This document shows positions 15,770 through 25,065 of a DNA stretch of 64,000 nt, in pieces (position 1 is the first letter of the stretch; the number at the start of each line of letters is the position of its first letter). Origin of the DNA: Ascidiaceihabitans sp034111945 (GTDB taxonomy: Bacteria > Pseudomonadota > Alphaproteobacteria > Rhodobacterales > Rhodobacteraceae); the NCBI GenBank assembly GCA_047626725.1, contig JBLHSG010000021.1, positions 1 to 64,000 on the forward strand, read 5' to 3'. The notes beneath the pieces are model-generated. The model saw nothing but the letters and a program-made list of their open reading frames with translations, did no database searches and was not told the DNA's origin. The translations under genes and the position numbers were made by a program.

Positions 15770-16735
15770 CTAGCCCTGCCACGTGGCCCCTGCGGGATCA
15801 TCGTTTGAAAACACACGATAAATCGACGATTCACCGGTCATCGCGGGGTACAGCGCATGGGGTGTATTTGGTGGAATAGCAGCCGTATCACCGGGGTTCA
15901 GCGACGTGGTGCCGCCGTCAAAATCAAGGCGCCAATGTCCACGCATCGGCATCAAAATTGTGTGGTGAGAATGCGTTTGCATGTCCGCAGAAATTGAATT
16001 TCGTGACAGCAGCTCGACCTCGAAACCGGGCTTGTCAGGCAGCACGCCATCGACCCCGATCACCTTGGCTGGTTGCGTGTCGGAATAGGCCATCAGGTCG
16101 TAGTAACGCGCCACATGACGGGGCACGACCTGCACTGTTGTCGGCTCTGGAAACGCCTTCAGCGCCTCGTCACTCAGCACCGGCATCGGCTTGACCCCAT
16201 CGGGCAAAACGGCACCGGCCTTGGTGTCATACAGCTTGCTGTTGTCGCCCAAAACCAAGCCATGATCGCGAGCATCCTCGATCACTTGCGGGGCCCATGT
16301 AACGCCGCCGCCTGCATCATCGCCGCCAAGGACAGCCATGATCATTCCGTAATCTGTGCCGATGTTTTCAAAGCCACGGAAAATGCCCGTCGGGATGTTG
16401 ATAATGTCGCCCTCTTGCAGCACGACTTCGCCCGCGTTGCCCCAACGGCCCCAGAAAAACCGCCAGCGACCCGACAGCACAAAGAACACCTCGGCGGTGG
16501 TGTGTGAATGCAGCGAATTGCGGCACTTGGGCGGCTGACCCGCAGCGCCGATGTTAAAGCCGGGCGTGTCCGAAATATGCACATGCTGATCCGCCGATTC
16601 AGAAACCCCGCCACCAATGATGGTAAAGTTTTCCTTTTGATCCGACCCCGGTGTGTGCGCATCGATAAACGCCGTTTTGCAAGGTCGCAGATCGCCGTAA
16701 CGCACGATGCGTTTTTCCATTTCAGCAGGTGTCAT
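15770..16735 (-). CDS. Bicupin protein
   Basis: This 321-residue protein has two cupin barrels. The first includes HSHTTAEVFFVLSGRWRF (~residues 70-90); the second includes HSHHTILMPMRGHWRL (~250-265), each with the paired His and Gly pattern of metal cupins. The layout resembles gentisate 1,2-dioxygenase-like bicupins, but the substrate is open. I chose the start at 16735 (MTPAEMEK) because AAAGGAGAGACG lies directly upstream; an ATG nine codons earlier lacks this. It is in the middle of the catabolic operon. Confidence 0.75.
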   Translation of the reverse strand: MTPAEMEKRIVRYGDLRPCKTAFIDAHTPGSDQKENFTIIGGGVSESADQHVHISDTPGFNIGAAGQPPKCRNSLHSHTTAEVFFVLSGRWRFFWGRWGNAGEVVLQEGDIINIPTGIFRGFENIGTDYGMIMAVLGGDDAGGGVTWAPQVIEDARDHGLVLGDNSKLYDTKAGAVLPDGVKPMPVLSDEALKAFPEPTTVQVVPRHVARYYDLMAYSDTQPAKVIGVDGVLPDKPGFEVELLSRNSISADMQTHSHHTILMPMRGHWRLDFDGGTTSLNPGDTAAIPPNTPHALYPAMTGESSIYRVFSNDDPAGATWQG

Positions 16736-16790
16736 CGTCTCTCCTTTGTGATGCCGCAGCATCCGTCTTTGTACGTTGAAGTCCCGAAAT

Positions 16791-17774
16791 TCACGCCGTG
16801 TGCATCAAAATTTGCTTCCAAATCGCGACCTCGTCGTACAGCGCGAATTCACGGCGCAGGCCAACGCCATCAGGGCCAAACGGGCCAAATTCAGCGTGGC
16901 ACATGCCCATCACATGCACGGGCGCACCAGTGGGTTTGCCAAAGCTGCCCCACCCGTCGTGGAGGCCATCCAGTGACCAACGGATCGCAGCGCGCGGTGA
17001 TAACATGCCGCCATCCATGCCGATCTGATGGTGAATTTTGAACACCGCATTCGGGAATGATGCCTTGAGGCCGACCCAGAATGCATCCACCCCTTCACGC
17101 CCGATTGACGTGACAGATCCGGCATATTCGCCAATGACCGCGCGATCATATTGGTCTGTGATGACGTTAAAATCGTTGGCCATAATACGGGTCAAAATGT
17201 CGGCGTAACGCAGGCCCCATTCGTTGTCATTGCCGGTGCCTTTGTAGTCGCCCTCGACGTCCATCGCTGGTGTGAACACCGGTTTGGCATTGGCAGCACC
17301 ACCCTCGGATGCGATCAGATTTGCGGTGTATGCCTCGGGGTCCATGCCCAGTTGGCGCACAAGGCCGCCGTAATCGCGGATCAACCATTCGTCGTAAATC
17401 GTGTCTTCTTTGGCCGCGCAATCAGCGATCACACGCACCACCCATGACTTGCCCGTTGCCTTGCCGAATTGCCCGTCGCGGGTGTGAGTCGCTTTGGTCA
17501 ACAAGCGGTGCGAGGATAGGTATCCGCCAACGTCGTCGCCCGACCAAATCACATCTTCGCCCAGCAATTCGCGGTCCGGAAATTCGTTGATCGTGGCCAT
17601 CGTTGCCGCCATCACATCGACGTTGCCAATCGACACACCCATAGGCGAGCGGACAGGGATGTTGTCGGAATAATAGTGGTTCAACGTGCCGACCCCACGG
17701 TGTTCCCAAATCTCTTGAGTGACGCCGATGATGTAGTCGGGAAAGTCTTTCCAGCGGTTTGAAAAACCCTTCAT
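16791..17774 (-). CDS. Double SnoaL/NTF2-like protein
   Basis: The 327-residue product appears to contain two SnoaL-like (polyketide-cyclase or ester-cyclase type) domains. One is at residues ~1-150 (HYYSDNIPVRSPMGVSIG) and one at ~185-320 (YDRAVIGEYAGSVTSIGREG). NTF2-like cones often bind small hydrophobic or polar metabolites and can act as isomerases or hydrolases. It overlaps lacI by 4 bases. A second protein with the same two-domain plan (25954-26970) lies in the divergent arm, which suggests paralogues acting on related intermediates. Confidence 0.7.
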   Translation of the reverse strand: MKGFSNRWKDFPDYIIGVTQEIWEHRGVGTLNHYYSDNIPVRSPMGVSIGNVDVMAATMATINEFPDRELLGEDVIWSGDDVGGYLSSHRLLTKATHTRDGQFGKATGKSWVVRVIADCAAKEDTIYDEWLIRDYGGLVRQLGMDPEAYTANLIASEGGAANAKPVFTPAMDVEGDYKGTGNDNEWGLRYADILTRIMANDFNVITDQYDRAVIGEYAGSVTSIGREGVDAFWVGLKASFPNAVFKIHHQIGMDGGMLSPRAAIRWSLDGLHDGWGSFGKPTGAPVHVMGMCHAEFGPFGPDGVGLRREFALYDEVAIWKQILMHTA

Positions 17775-18790
17775 GTGGTGGTTCCTTTGGGGGTCAAAGT
17801 TGTGGCGCGCTGGATCAGCGGACCTGAAAATTCAATGCGACGCGGGGCCATTTCGCCCTCGTCAATTTGGGCCAAAAGCATATCAACCGTCGCCTCGACC
17901 ATGCGATTTAACGGCTGACGCACAGTCGTCAAATTATAGGCGGCCCAGGCAGCCAGCGGCACGTCATCATAGCCGACAATCGCGACATCATTGGGAATAC
18001 AAAGGCCCAAATCATAACGCAGCGTATCCATCACGGCGAACGCCATGTGATCGTTGCCAACAAAGATCGCGTCGGGGATCTCGTCTTTCATCATGAAATC
18101 ACGTGCGGCTTTTGCGGCGATTTCGCGGTCATACATTCCGTCGACGATTGCGAATGGTTCTAGGCCGGCACTGGCCAATCCTTCGGTAAACCCTTGCAAG
18201 CGATCACGGCCCGTCGATGACCCGATCCATCCCGAAATATGGGCGATGCGCGTATGCCCGCAGGCTACCAAAAGGTCGGCAATGCTGCGCCCACCCGCCA
18301 CGTTCGCGGACGTCACAGACCCAACATCTGCACCATCTTGAGCACGGTTGAACATGACGACAGGAATGCCCGCATCAAAGCAGCGTTTGGTCAAATCAGA
18401 CGACATCCCAACGGAGGCGGTGATGATCCCGTCGACTTGATAATCCAGCAATTCCTCGATCACTTTGGTGATCTGGCTTTGGTCATTTCCGGCCGTAAAA
18501 ACTAGGATATGGTAGCCTTTGGCCTGCAACGCATTCGACAAATGCTCGAGAGCGGCGGGGTAAAATTGATTGTCGAGATACGCGACCACCAACCCGATAA
18601 TCCGGCTTTTTCCCGTGATCATTGCGCGGGCCATCATGTTCGGACGATAGCCCAATTCGGCCGCTGCCTCTTTGACTTTTGCGATGGTTTTAGGGCTGGC
18701 TGATGCGCCCGGCGTGAACACACGACTGACGGCGGATTGGCTGACGCCTGCCCGCTCTGCCACGTGTTGTGATGTCACTTTGTCCATCAA
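17771..18790 (-). CDS. LacI-family transcriptional regulator
   Basis: This 339-residue protein has an N-terminal LacI helix-turn-helix (VTSQHVAERAGVSQSAVSRV, residues ~4-24, hinge to ~60) and a periplasmic-binding-protein-like effector domain (GLVVAYLDNQFY, DGIITASVG, GNDHMAF, VAIVGYDDVP). It sits inside the operon between the SDR and double SnoaL genes, overlapping both by 4 bases. The LacI-type operators at 22453-22468 and 22576-22591 are its likely targets, so the operon would be autoregulated and induced by substrate. Confidence 0.93.
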   Translation of the reverse strand: MMDKVTSQHVAERAGVSQSAVSRVFTPGASASPKTIAKVKEAAAELGYRPNMMARAMITGKSRIIGLVVAYLDNQFYPAALEHLSNALQAKGYHILVFTAGNDQSQITKVIEELLDYQVDGIITASVGMSSDLTKRCFDAGIPVVMFNRAQDGADVGSVTSANVAGGRSIADLLVACGHTRIAHISGWIGSSTGRDRLQGFTEGLASAGLEPFAIVDGMYDREIAAKAARDFMMKDEIPDAIFVGNDHMAFAVMDTLRYDLGLCIPNDVAIVGYDDVPLAAWAAYNLTTVRQPLNRMVEATVDMLLAQIDEGEMAPRRIEFSGPLIQRATTLTPKGTTT

Positions 18791-19551
18791 TCAGCCGTCC
18801 AACCGCCGTCAATTAGCATGTGCGTACCGGTCATCAACGACGACGCATCAGACGCCAAATACAAAACCGCGCCCATCATATCGGCGACTTCACCTGTACG
18901 GCCCAGTTTGATTTTTTCTTGCAGCCATTTGACCTTTTCGGGGTCACTGAATGTCGGTTCGGTCAATGGCGTGCGGATGAACGTCGGGCAGATCGTGTTG
19001 ATGCGGATGCCAAGTGGTCCCCACTCGATTGCCATGGCTTTTGTGAACCCTTCGACCGCATGTTTTGTTGCACAATAGACTGCGCGATCAGGCCCACCAA
19101 CATGCGCCATCTGCGAGGATATATTAATCAGCGATCCCGTTTTTCCGGCGGCAATCAAACCATTGGCAACAGCGCGGGTCAGAAAATATGCGCCCTTAAT
19201 ATTCAGGTTCGAAACTGCGTCAAAATCCGCCTCGGTGGTTTCAATCGCAGGGGAATGGATAGCGAGGCCAGCCGAATTGACCAAAATATCAAACGGTCCA
19301 TGCGCGGCAACTGCGGCCTCGGTCGCGGCGACATCTGAAACGTCCAAAACCAGCGTATCAACCTGCATGCCCGCGGCGGTCATGTCAGCGGCCGCGGCCT
19401 CTAGCTTGTCCACGGATCGCGCCGCCAACGTCACATGCGCGCCACCTTCGGCCAACGCCACAGCGCAGCCCAAACCGATGCCAGACGATGCGCCCGCGAC
19501 CAATGCGCGTTTGCCGGTGAGGTCAAAAGATGGCGTTTTTGGCAATGTCAT
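18787..19551 (-). CDS. Short-chain dehydrogenase/reductase
   Basis: This 254-residue classical SDR has the cofactor motif GASSGIGLG near residue 18, NSAG (variant of NNAG) near 90, and a catalytic Ser (NISSQM), Tyr-x3-Lys (YCATK) and Asn set. It would oxidise or reduce an alcohol or ketone with NAD(P). I chose the ATG at 19551 after AAGGAACC; an upstream in-frame ATG lies inside the dehydrogenase gene before it. Its stop overlaps lacI by 4 bases. Confidence 0.92.
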   Translation of the reverse strand: MTLPKTPSFDLTGKRALVAGASSGIGLGCAVALAEGGAHVTLAARSVDKLEAAAADMTAAGMQVDTLVLDVSDVAATEAAVAAHGPFDILVNSAGLAIHSPAIETTEADFDAVSNLNIKGAYFLTRAVANGLIAAGKTGSLINISSQMAHVGGPDRAVYCATKHAVEGFTKAMAIEWGPLGIRINTICPTFIRTPLTEPTFSDPEKVKWLQEKIKLGRTGEVADMMGAVLYLASDASSLMTGTHMLIDGGWTAD

Positions 19552-19564
19552 GCTGGGTTCCTTT

Positions 19565-20875
19565 TTAGTCAGCTGCCGTACCGTATGGCACGTTCTGACC
19601 GCCATAGCGACGCACGCGAATGTTGCATTGTTCGGCGTGCCCAACGAACCCTTCAAGCATACAAAGGCGCGACCCATAGGCCCCGATACGCGCTGCGGCC
19701 TCGTCAGTTGTGATGCGTTGATAGCTATGTGTTTTCAGGAACTTACCAACCCATAGACCACCTGTGTAACGCCCCGCTTTTTTCGTGGGCAACGTGTGGT
19801 TTGTGCCAATCACCTTGTCACCATTCGCGACATTTGTGCGCGGGCCAAGGAACAACGCGCCGTAACACGTCATGTTTTCAAGGAACCAATCGTCACGATC
19901 CGTCATCACCTGAACGTGCTCGGATGCGATGTCATCAGCGACGGCGAGCATTTCGTCGTAGGTGTCACAAACTATTATTTCGCCGTAATCTTCCCACGAT
20001 GTGCGGGCGGTGTCGGCGGTTGGCAAAATCGCAAGGATACGGTCGATTTCGACAAGCGTTTCACGGGCTAATTTTTCGGAATTCGTCAGTAGAACCGCCG
20101 GCGAATTGTATCCGTGTTCAGCCTGCCCTAGCAAATCTGTTGCGCATAATTCTGCGTCAACGGTGTCATCTGCGATCACCATGGTTTCGGTGGGACCTGC
20201 GAATAGATCGATGCCAACGCGGCCAAACAACTGGCGTTTGGCTTCGGCCACAAACGCGTTTCCGGGGCCGACAATCATATGCACAGGATCAACGGTTTCA
20301 GTGCCCAGCGCCATGGCACCGACGGCTTGCATGCCGCCCAAAACGTAAATTTCGTGCGCACCACCCATGTGCATCGCCGCAACAATCGCAGGATGCGGCG
20401 CACCATTTTGCGGCGGCGCAGAGGCCACGATACGCGGCACGCCTGCGACTTGCGCCGTCAAAACCGACATGTGCGCAGACGCCACCATCGGGAATTTTCC
20501 GCCCGGTACGTAGCAGCCCACAGACTGCACGGGGATGTTTTTGTGGCCCAAAATCACGCCCGGTTGTGTTTCGATTTCGATGTCTGTCATCGAGGCACGC
20601 TGCGCTTGCGCAAAGGTGCGAATTTGGGTCTGCGCGTATTTGATGTCTTCCATGTCGCGGGTCGAAACCTTTGACATTGCGGCCTCGATCTCGGACGCGG
20701 AAAGACGGAAATTGGCGGGTTCATATTTGTCGAATTTGGCGGATAATTCACGAACAGCGACGTCACCGCGCTTGGCGATATCAGCCAGCGTAGTTTCGAC
20801 AACAGCGCGCACTTTGGCGTCATCATCTGCGCGTTCGGCTTCGGGTTTGCCCGTTTTTAGATACGTAATGGTCAT
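19565..20875 (-). CDS. Histidinol-dehydrogenase-family enzyme (HpsN-like)
   Basis: The 436-residue enzyme keeps the HisD metal and catalytic residues by alignment with the family: Gln251 and His254 (GQAEHG), Asp353, His413, and the Glu319-His320 pair. It lies in a transport and catabolism operon with no his genes, so histidine biosynthesis is unlikely. The family also contains HpsN, which oxidises 2,3-dihydroxypropane-1-sulfonate, a common marine compound. That substrate is possible but no sulfolyase gene is seen nearby. I chose the ATG at 20875 (MTITYLKTGK); the upstream extension overlaps the previous gene. Confidence 0.85.
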   Translation of the reverse strand: MTITYLKTGKPEAERADDDAKVRAVVETTLADIAKRGDVAVRELSAKFDKYEPANFRLSASEIEAAMSKVSTRDMEDIKYAQTQIRTFAQAQRASMTDIEIETQPGVILGHKNIPVQSVGCYVPGGKFPMVASAHMSVLTAQVAGVPRIVASAPPQNGAPHPAIVAAMHMGGAHEIYVLGGMQAVGAMALGTETVDPVHMIVGPGNAFVAEAKRQLFGRVGIDLFAGPTETMVIADDTVDAELCATDLLGQAEHGYNSPAVLLTNSEKLARETLVEIDRILAILPTADTARTSWEDYGEIIVCDTYDEMLAVADDIASEHVQVMTDRDDWFLENMTCYGALFLGPRTNVANGDKVIGTNHTLPTKKAGRYTGGLWVGKFLKTHSYQRITTDEAAARIGAYGSRLCMLEGFVGHAEQCNIRVRRYGGQNVPYGTAAD

Positions 20876-20897
20876 GTGAAGCTCCGCTAAAAAACGC

Positions 20898-21395
20898 TTA
20901 GGGTTTAGGAGGTGTGAGGGTGCCGTTGTCGAAGTTTTCCCAACCTTGGCCGTTGAACACATCGACGCCAAGCTGCATCATCACAGCCGCCAAATCGACA
21001 GAAACAGGGTTGTCCGCAATGCGCCCGTCCTCGATCCGCCAGAAATCCATGTACGGGATTTTCACGCGCTTTCCGGTTGCAGGAATGCCCATGAATGTCC
21101 CCGAATGTGTGCCCACGATGTGACCAAAACACGAGGCCCATTCACCGTCCGCCATGAAATGTTCAGTGACGTAATCACGGTCCGTAAACGCAGCGCGCAA
21201 TGGAAACTGCCAGTTGCGTTGAAATTCGGCGATGCCCGTTTTGGTGCCTGAGCCCTGATTGCCGCGCCATGTGAAACTTTCCGTAAAATACGGCGTCATG
21301 TCCATTTCATTGGCACCCAGCGCGTCCTCCATCCGCTTTACGGCAGCGAGGGAATCGGCGGTCTGTTTGGCATGGGTTTCGTCGTAGGTTGTCAC
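20898..21395 (-). CDS. SnoaL/NTF2-like protein
   Basis: This 165-residue protein is a single SnoaL-like domain (YFTESFTWRGNQGSG, GIAEFQRNWQFPL, GHIVGTHSGTFMGIPATGKRV, MDFWRIEDGRI). The F-x-WRG segment resembles HWRG in the double-domain protein at 25954. It overlaps the ATPase gene by 4 bases and precedes the HisD-family gene by 22. It is probably a cyclase, isomerase or hydrolase of an intermediate. Confidence 0.8.
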   Translation of the reverse strand: MTTYDETHAKQTADSLAAVKRMEDALGANEMDMTPYFTESFTWRGNQGSGTKTGIAEFQRNWQFPLRAAFTDRDYVTEHFMADGEWASCFGHIVGTHSGTFMGIPATGKRVKIPYMDFWRIEDGRIADNPVSVDLAAVMMQLGVDVFNGQGWENFDNGTLTPPKP

Positions 21396-22438
21396 AAGCG
21401 GTCTCCGGTTTTGGCGTCAAACAGGTGGCAAATTTCGGCGGGGATATTGGCGCTGACAGGGTCGCCGATGTCGACGCGATATTCCTTGCCGGATTTCACC
21501 GATAAAATCGTCTTGCCGGCGCGCATCGTGACCATCGTCGCCTCGCCCAACAATTCCAGCGAATAGACCGTCGAATTGGCCTGTGCTTGAGCGTCAGAAA
21601 CTGTTGCGTCCTCAGCACGGAAACCCAGGGTAACCGGGCCGCTGAAATCTGTGCGCAAACCGGGGATCGAAACGTGGTCCGCTGTAAACGTGCCATTTTC
21701 CAGCACGCCATCGATCAAGTTCATCGCTGGGCTGCCGATGAATCCGGCCACGAATGTGTTCGCCGGATTGTCGTAAATATCAGTTGGCGTGCCAACTTGT
21801 TGCACCACACCGGCGTTCATCACGACAACGCGGTCGGCCAATGTCATTGCTTCGATTTGGTCGTGGGTCACGTAGACGGTCGTGGTTTTTAATTCGTGGC
21901 TGAGGTTCTTGATCTGCGCCCGCGTGGACACCCGCAATTTAGCGTCAAGGTTCGACAACGGTTCGTCCATCAGAAACACGTTTGGTTCACGCACAACCGC
22001 ACGCGCCAAGGCAACGCGCTGGCGCTGACCGCCAGATAATTCCGCTGGTTTGCGATCTAGAAAGTCGTCAAGTTCAACCATCGCCGACGCTCGCGCCACC
22101 CGTTCTGCATGTTCCGCTACAGGCACGCCGCGAACTTTTAGGGGAAAGCGGATATTCTCCCAAACGTTCATATTCGGGTAAAGCGCGTAAGACTGGAACA
22201 CCATCGCCACGTCGCGATCTTTGGGATCAAGGTCGTTGATCCGCTTGCCATCTACCAAGATATCGCCGCTTGTCGCGTCCTCGAGTCCTGCGATCATACG
22301 CATCGTCGTGGTCTTGCCGCAGCCAGACGGACCTAGCAAAACCAGGAATTCCTGATCCGCAATCGTGAGGTTAAAGTCAGCAACACCGACAAAGGACCCC
22401 CACCGTTTGTGGATATTGCGCAGTTGAATTTCGGCCAT
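21392..22438 (-). CDS. ABC transporter ATP-binding protein (MalK/UgpC type)
   Basis: This 348-residue ATPase has Walker A GPSGCGKTT, a Q-loop (MVFQSYALYP), the signature LSGGQRQRVALARA, Walker B FLMDEPLSNLD and the switch His in THDQ. A C-terminal TOBE regulatory domain covers ~240-348, as in sugar and polyol importers. It is the first gene of the nine-gene operon and would energise the permeases encoded divergently at 24028-25944. I chose the ATG at 22438; the longer frame runs through the operator region. Confidence 0.95.
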   Translation of the reverse strand: MAEIQLRNIHKRWGSFVGVADFNLTIADQEFLVLLGPSGCGKTTTMRMIAGLEDATSGDILVDGKRINDLDPKDRDVAMVFQSYALYPNMNVWENIRFPLKVRGVPVAEHAERVARASAMVELDDFLDRKPAELSGGQRQRVALARAVVREPNVFLMDEPLSNLDAKLRVSTRAQIKNLSHELKTTTVYVTHDQIEAMTLADRVVVMNAGVVQQVGTPTDIYDNPANTFVAGFIGSPAMNLIDGVLENGTFTADHVSIPGLRTDFSGPVTLGFRAEDATVSDAQAQANSTVYSLELLGEATMVTMRAGKTILSVKSGKEYRVDIGDPVSANIPAEICHLFDAKTGDRL

Positions 22439-22452
22439 AACGGACTCCCGCC

Positions 22453-22468
22453 TTGCATACGTTTGCAA
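22453..22468. promoter_or_regulatory. LacI-type operator 1 (TTGCATACGTTTGCAA)
   Basis: This near-palindrome with the central CG typical of LacI/GalR sites lies 14 bases upstream of the ATPase start codon. It is the exact reverse complement of operator 2, 123 bp away, and both lie in the gap between two divergent transport operons. Confidence 0.85.
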
Positions 22469-22575
22469 AACACTGGCGTGAATCGTTTTGCGGAACAACC
22501 CCCTATTTTTTATAGGCATGTTTTTTACGCAATTCCATGAAAAAGCTTGCCATAGCCCCAAATCACAGGGTTAAC

Positions 22576-22591
22576 TTGCAAACGTATGCAA
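22576..22591. promoter_or_regulatory. LacI-type operator 2 (TTGCAAACGTATGCAA)
   Basis: This site is the exact reverse complement of operator 1 and lies 114 bases upstream of the binding-protein start codon. Two sites flanking the divergent promoters would allow looping or independent control of the two arms. The LacI protein encoded at 17771-18790 is the obvious candidate binder. Confidence 0.85.
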
Positions 22592-22705
22592 AGGTATCTC
22601 GATTCGGATGCCTGTGCTGTAATCGATCCTGCGGTGGTGACGCCGTGCCTTTACAATGCGTCGGAACAATCCGGCCACTCAAAGAACATCGGGAGGTTCT
22701 TACCT

Positions 22706-23956
22706 ATGAAGATTATCAAAACAGCCGCTTTGGGGACTGCATTTGCAGTTCTGGCCGGCACAACAGTTTTGGCAGATGGCCATGCCTGCGCAATCACGGA
22801 TGGTCGTGTTTCCATCGTCGGTAACGAATTTCCTGCGATCCAGTCTGTCGCTGCCGCTGCACTGGAATGTGCCGCTGGTGCCACTGAGGCGAAATCGAAC
22901 CTCACTGCGGATCACCAAAAAATCAACCTCGCGGGCATGTCCGGCAACCCTGCCGAATACACATCTGCGATTGTTGCGAATTCATCGATCGTCGCGTTGA
23001 TCAACGAAGACGTTGTGCGCCCGCTGGATGATCTGGTCGCAAAATATGGCCAAGACATTCCAACACGCCAGCTGATCACAGTTGACGGCAAAGTCATGGC
23101 CGTGGCCTTTATGGCAAACGCACAGCACCTGATTTATCGCGCTGACGTTCTGGAACAAGTCGGCGTTGCCGTACCAACATCCTACGAAGACGTTCTGGCC
23201 GCTGCCGAAAAAATCCGCGCAGCTGGCATCATGGAAAACCCTGTTGGCGGTGCTTACAAAGCGGGTTGGAATCTGGCCCAAGAATTCACCAACATGTACA
23301 TCGGGACTGGCGGCGAGTTTTTCAAAGCAGGCACAGCCGAAGTATCGATCAACAACGCCCAAGGTGTTGAAGCGCTGGAAATGATGAAGTCGCTGACGGC
23401 TTACATGAACCCAGATTACCTGACGCATGATTCCAACGCCACCAACGCGGAATGGGAAGCAGGCAACGTTGCTTTGATGAACATGTGGGGGTCTCGTTCT
23501 GGCAGCCTGATGGACAACGAAGGCGCCGAAGAAGTTGTGTATTCAAACACCAAAGGTGCTGGCCCATTGACGGTTGGCGACAGCGGCACACCAGCGACAA
23601 CATTGTGGTGGGACGGCTGGACCGTGTCCAAGAACATCTCGGATGCAGATGCAGCCGCGACATTTCAGGCACTGGCACACGCAACATCGCCAACATTGCT
23701 AAACGACAAAACAATGTCCGAGGCCGTTTGGTTGATGGACGGCTACAAGCCAGAAGCCGTGAACGAAGGTGTTTTGGCATCCGTCGAAGCGGGTTCAACA
23801 CCCTACCCGATGATCCCGTTCCAAGGTCTGTTGCACACAGCCATGGGCGACAACATCGCGGACTTTTTGCAAGGATCTGAGTCTGCCGAGCAAACGCTAG
23901 CAGACATCGAAGCGGCCTATTCCGCTGCTGCAAAAGAAAAAGGCTTCCTGAAGTAA
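22706..23956 (+). CDS. ABC transporter substrate-binding protein (sugar/polyol type)
   Basis: This 416-residue periplasmic receptor has a Sec signal peptide at residues 1-22 (KIIKTAALGTAFAVLAG, cleavage near VLADG) and the cluster B, family 1 binding-protein layout (LNDK, WWDGWTV, TPYPMIPFQG). I chose the ATG at 22706 after GGGAGG. It is the first gene of the plus-strand arm and pairs with the permeases that follow. Ligand unknown. Confidence 0.92.
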   Translation: MKIIKTAALGTAFAVLAGTTVLADGHACAITDGRVSIVGNEFPAIQSVAAAALECAAGATEAKSNLTADHQKINLAGMSGNPAEYTSAIVANSSIVALINEDVVRPLDDLVAKYGQDIPTRQLITVDGKVMAVAFMANAQHLIYRADVLEQVGVAVPTSYEDVLAAAEKIRAAGIMENPVGGAYKAGWNLAQEFTNMYIGTGGEFFKAGTAEVSINNAQGVEALEMMKSLTAYMNPDYLTHDSNATNAEWEAGNVALMNMWGSRSGSLMDNEGAEEVVYSNTKGAGPLTVGDSGTPATTLWWDGWTVSKNISDADAAATFQALAHATSPTLLNDKTMSEAVWLMDGYKPEAVNEGVLASVEAGSTPYPMIPFQGLLHTAMGDNIADFLQGSESAEQTLADIEAAYSAAAKEKGFLK

Positions 23957-23969
23957 GGACGCCACTTTG

Positions 23970-23992
23970 AGGAGGGGTTTCGCGCCCCTCCT
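23970..23992 (+). terminator. Hairpin between binding protein and permease genes
   Basis: AGGAGGGG (23970-23977) pairs with CCCCTCCT (23985-23992) around TTTCGCG, followed by TATTTCC. It is probably a partial terminator or 3' stabiliser that lets binding-protein mRNA exceed permease mRNA. Confidence 0.7.
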
Positions 23993-24027
23993 TATTTCCA
24001 CCATTTCCAGCATCAAGCGAGAACGTC

Positions 24028-25053
24028 ATGAAACACAGTGCCTTCTTTTGGTTTGTCCTGCCTTCCGCCTTTTTGATGCTGTTGTTCATCGCGATGCCGA
24101 TTGTATCCGTTGTCACCCAATCCATGTACGCCAGCCACGAACAGGTGATCATCGAGGTCAAAAACTGTGGCCCGTTCGGGTGTAAAACCGTGTCATCAAT
24201 TGACCAAGAGGCGACGGCCGCCCTGCGCGAGGCAGAACCTTTGGGCAAGTTTGTCGGCATGCAAATCTACACCGATCGCAACCATCTGGCGTTTAGCGAA
24301 GTGTCATCTGCCTGGGTCGATGCCGACGGTTTGCCGAACTTTGGCGCAGCGTTGATGAACCTGCCGTTTTACAAAGCGATGGCGTTCACCCTGACCTACA
24401 CAGGCATCGTGACGCCGTTGACGATCATCCTTGGATTTATGATTGCGGTTGCGATCAATTCGGTCGCCAAGGCGTTTAAAGGGCCGACAATCTTTTTCTC
24501 ACTCCTGCCGTTTATCGTCACGCCGCTGGTCGGTGCGCTGGTGATTTTCTGGATGGTGGATGCGCGCGGTATTCTGGGCACCGGCCTGCAATGGCTGGCG
24601 AACGATCCGACGCTTTCGGTCAAGGCATCGACCCCGTTGATGTGGATTATGCTGATGTTTTACGGCGTCTGGCATTCTGCCCCGTTTGCGTTTGTTGTAT
24701 TTTACGCGGGTCTGCAAACCGTGAACCAAGACACCCTTGAGGCCGCGATGATCGACGGGGCCACCCGCTGGCAACGCGTGCGCTATGTCGTGATCCCGCA
24801 CCTGTTTCCGCTGGTGACGTTTGTGGCGTTGATCCAACTGATGGACAATTTCAGGGTCTTCGAACCCATCGTCAGTTTCTCGGCGCAGGCACACGCGTTC
24901 TCACTGTCTTATGCGATCTTTAACGACCTGAACGGGGAAACGCAGTTGCTGTCATCGGCCGCCGCGACATCTGTTTTGACCATCATCGGGGTGGCGCTGC
25001 TGCTGTCTCCGGTTCTTGTGCGCACATGGCGCGATTTCGGCACCGGTCGGTAA
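24028..25053 (+). CDS. ABC transporter permease 1 (MalF/UgpA type)
   Basis: This 341-residue permease has an N-terminal membrane helix at ~8-30, a periplasmic segment of about 80 residues, then five further helices. The EAA loop is EAAMIDGATRWQRVRYVVIPHL near residue 235, which contacts the ATPase. It pairs with the second permease 12 bases downstream. Confidence 0.92.
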   Translation: MKHSAFFWFVLPSAFLMLLFIAMPIVSVVTQSMYASHEQVIIEVKNCGPFGCKTVSSIDQEATAALREAEPLGKFVGMQIYTDRNHLAFSEVSSAWVDADGLPNFGAALMNLPFYKAMAFTLTYTGIVTPLTIILGFMIAVAINSVAKAFKGPTIFFSLLPFIVTPLVGALVIFWMVDARGILGTGLQWLANDPTLSVKASTPLMWIMLMFYGVWHSAPFAFVVFYAGLQTVNQDTLEAAMIDGATRWQRVRYVVIPHLFPLVTFVALIQLMDNFRVFEPIVSFSAQAHAFSLSYAIFNDLNGETQLLSSAAATSVLTIIGVALLLSPVLVRTWRDFGTGR

Positions 25054-25065
25054 GGGATTTAGATC

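Noticed and set aside
19565..20875. Histidine biosynthesis role for the HisD-family enzyme
   Set aside because: No other his genes are near and it sits between an ABC importer and an SDR in a catabolic operon.
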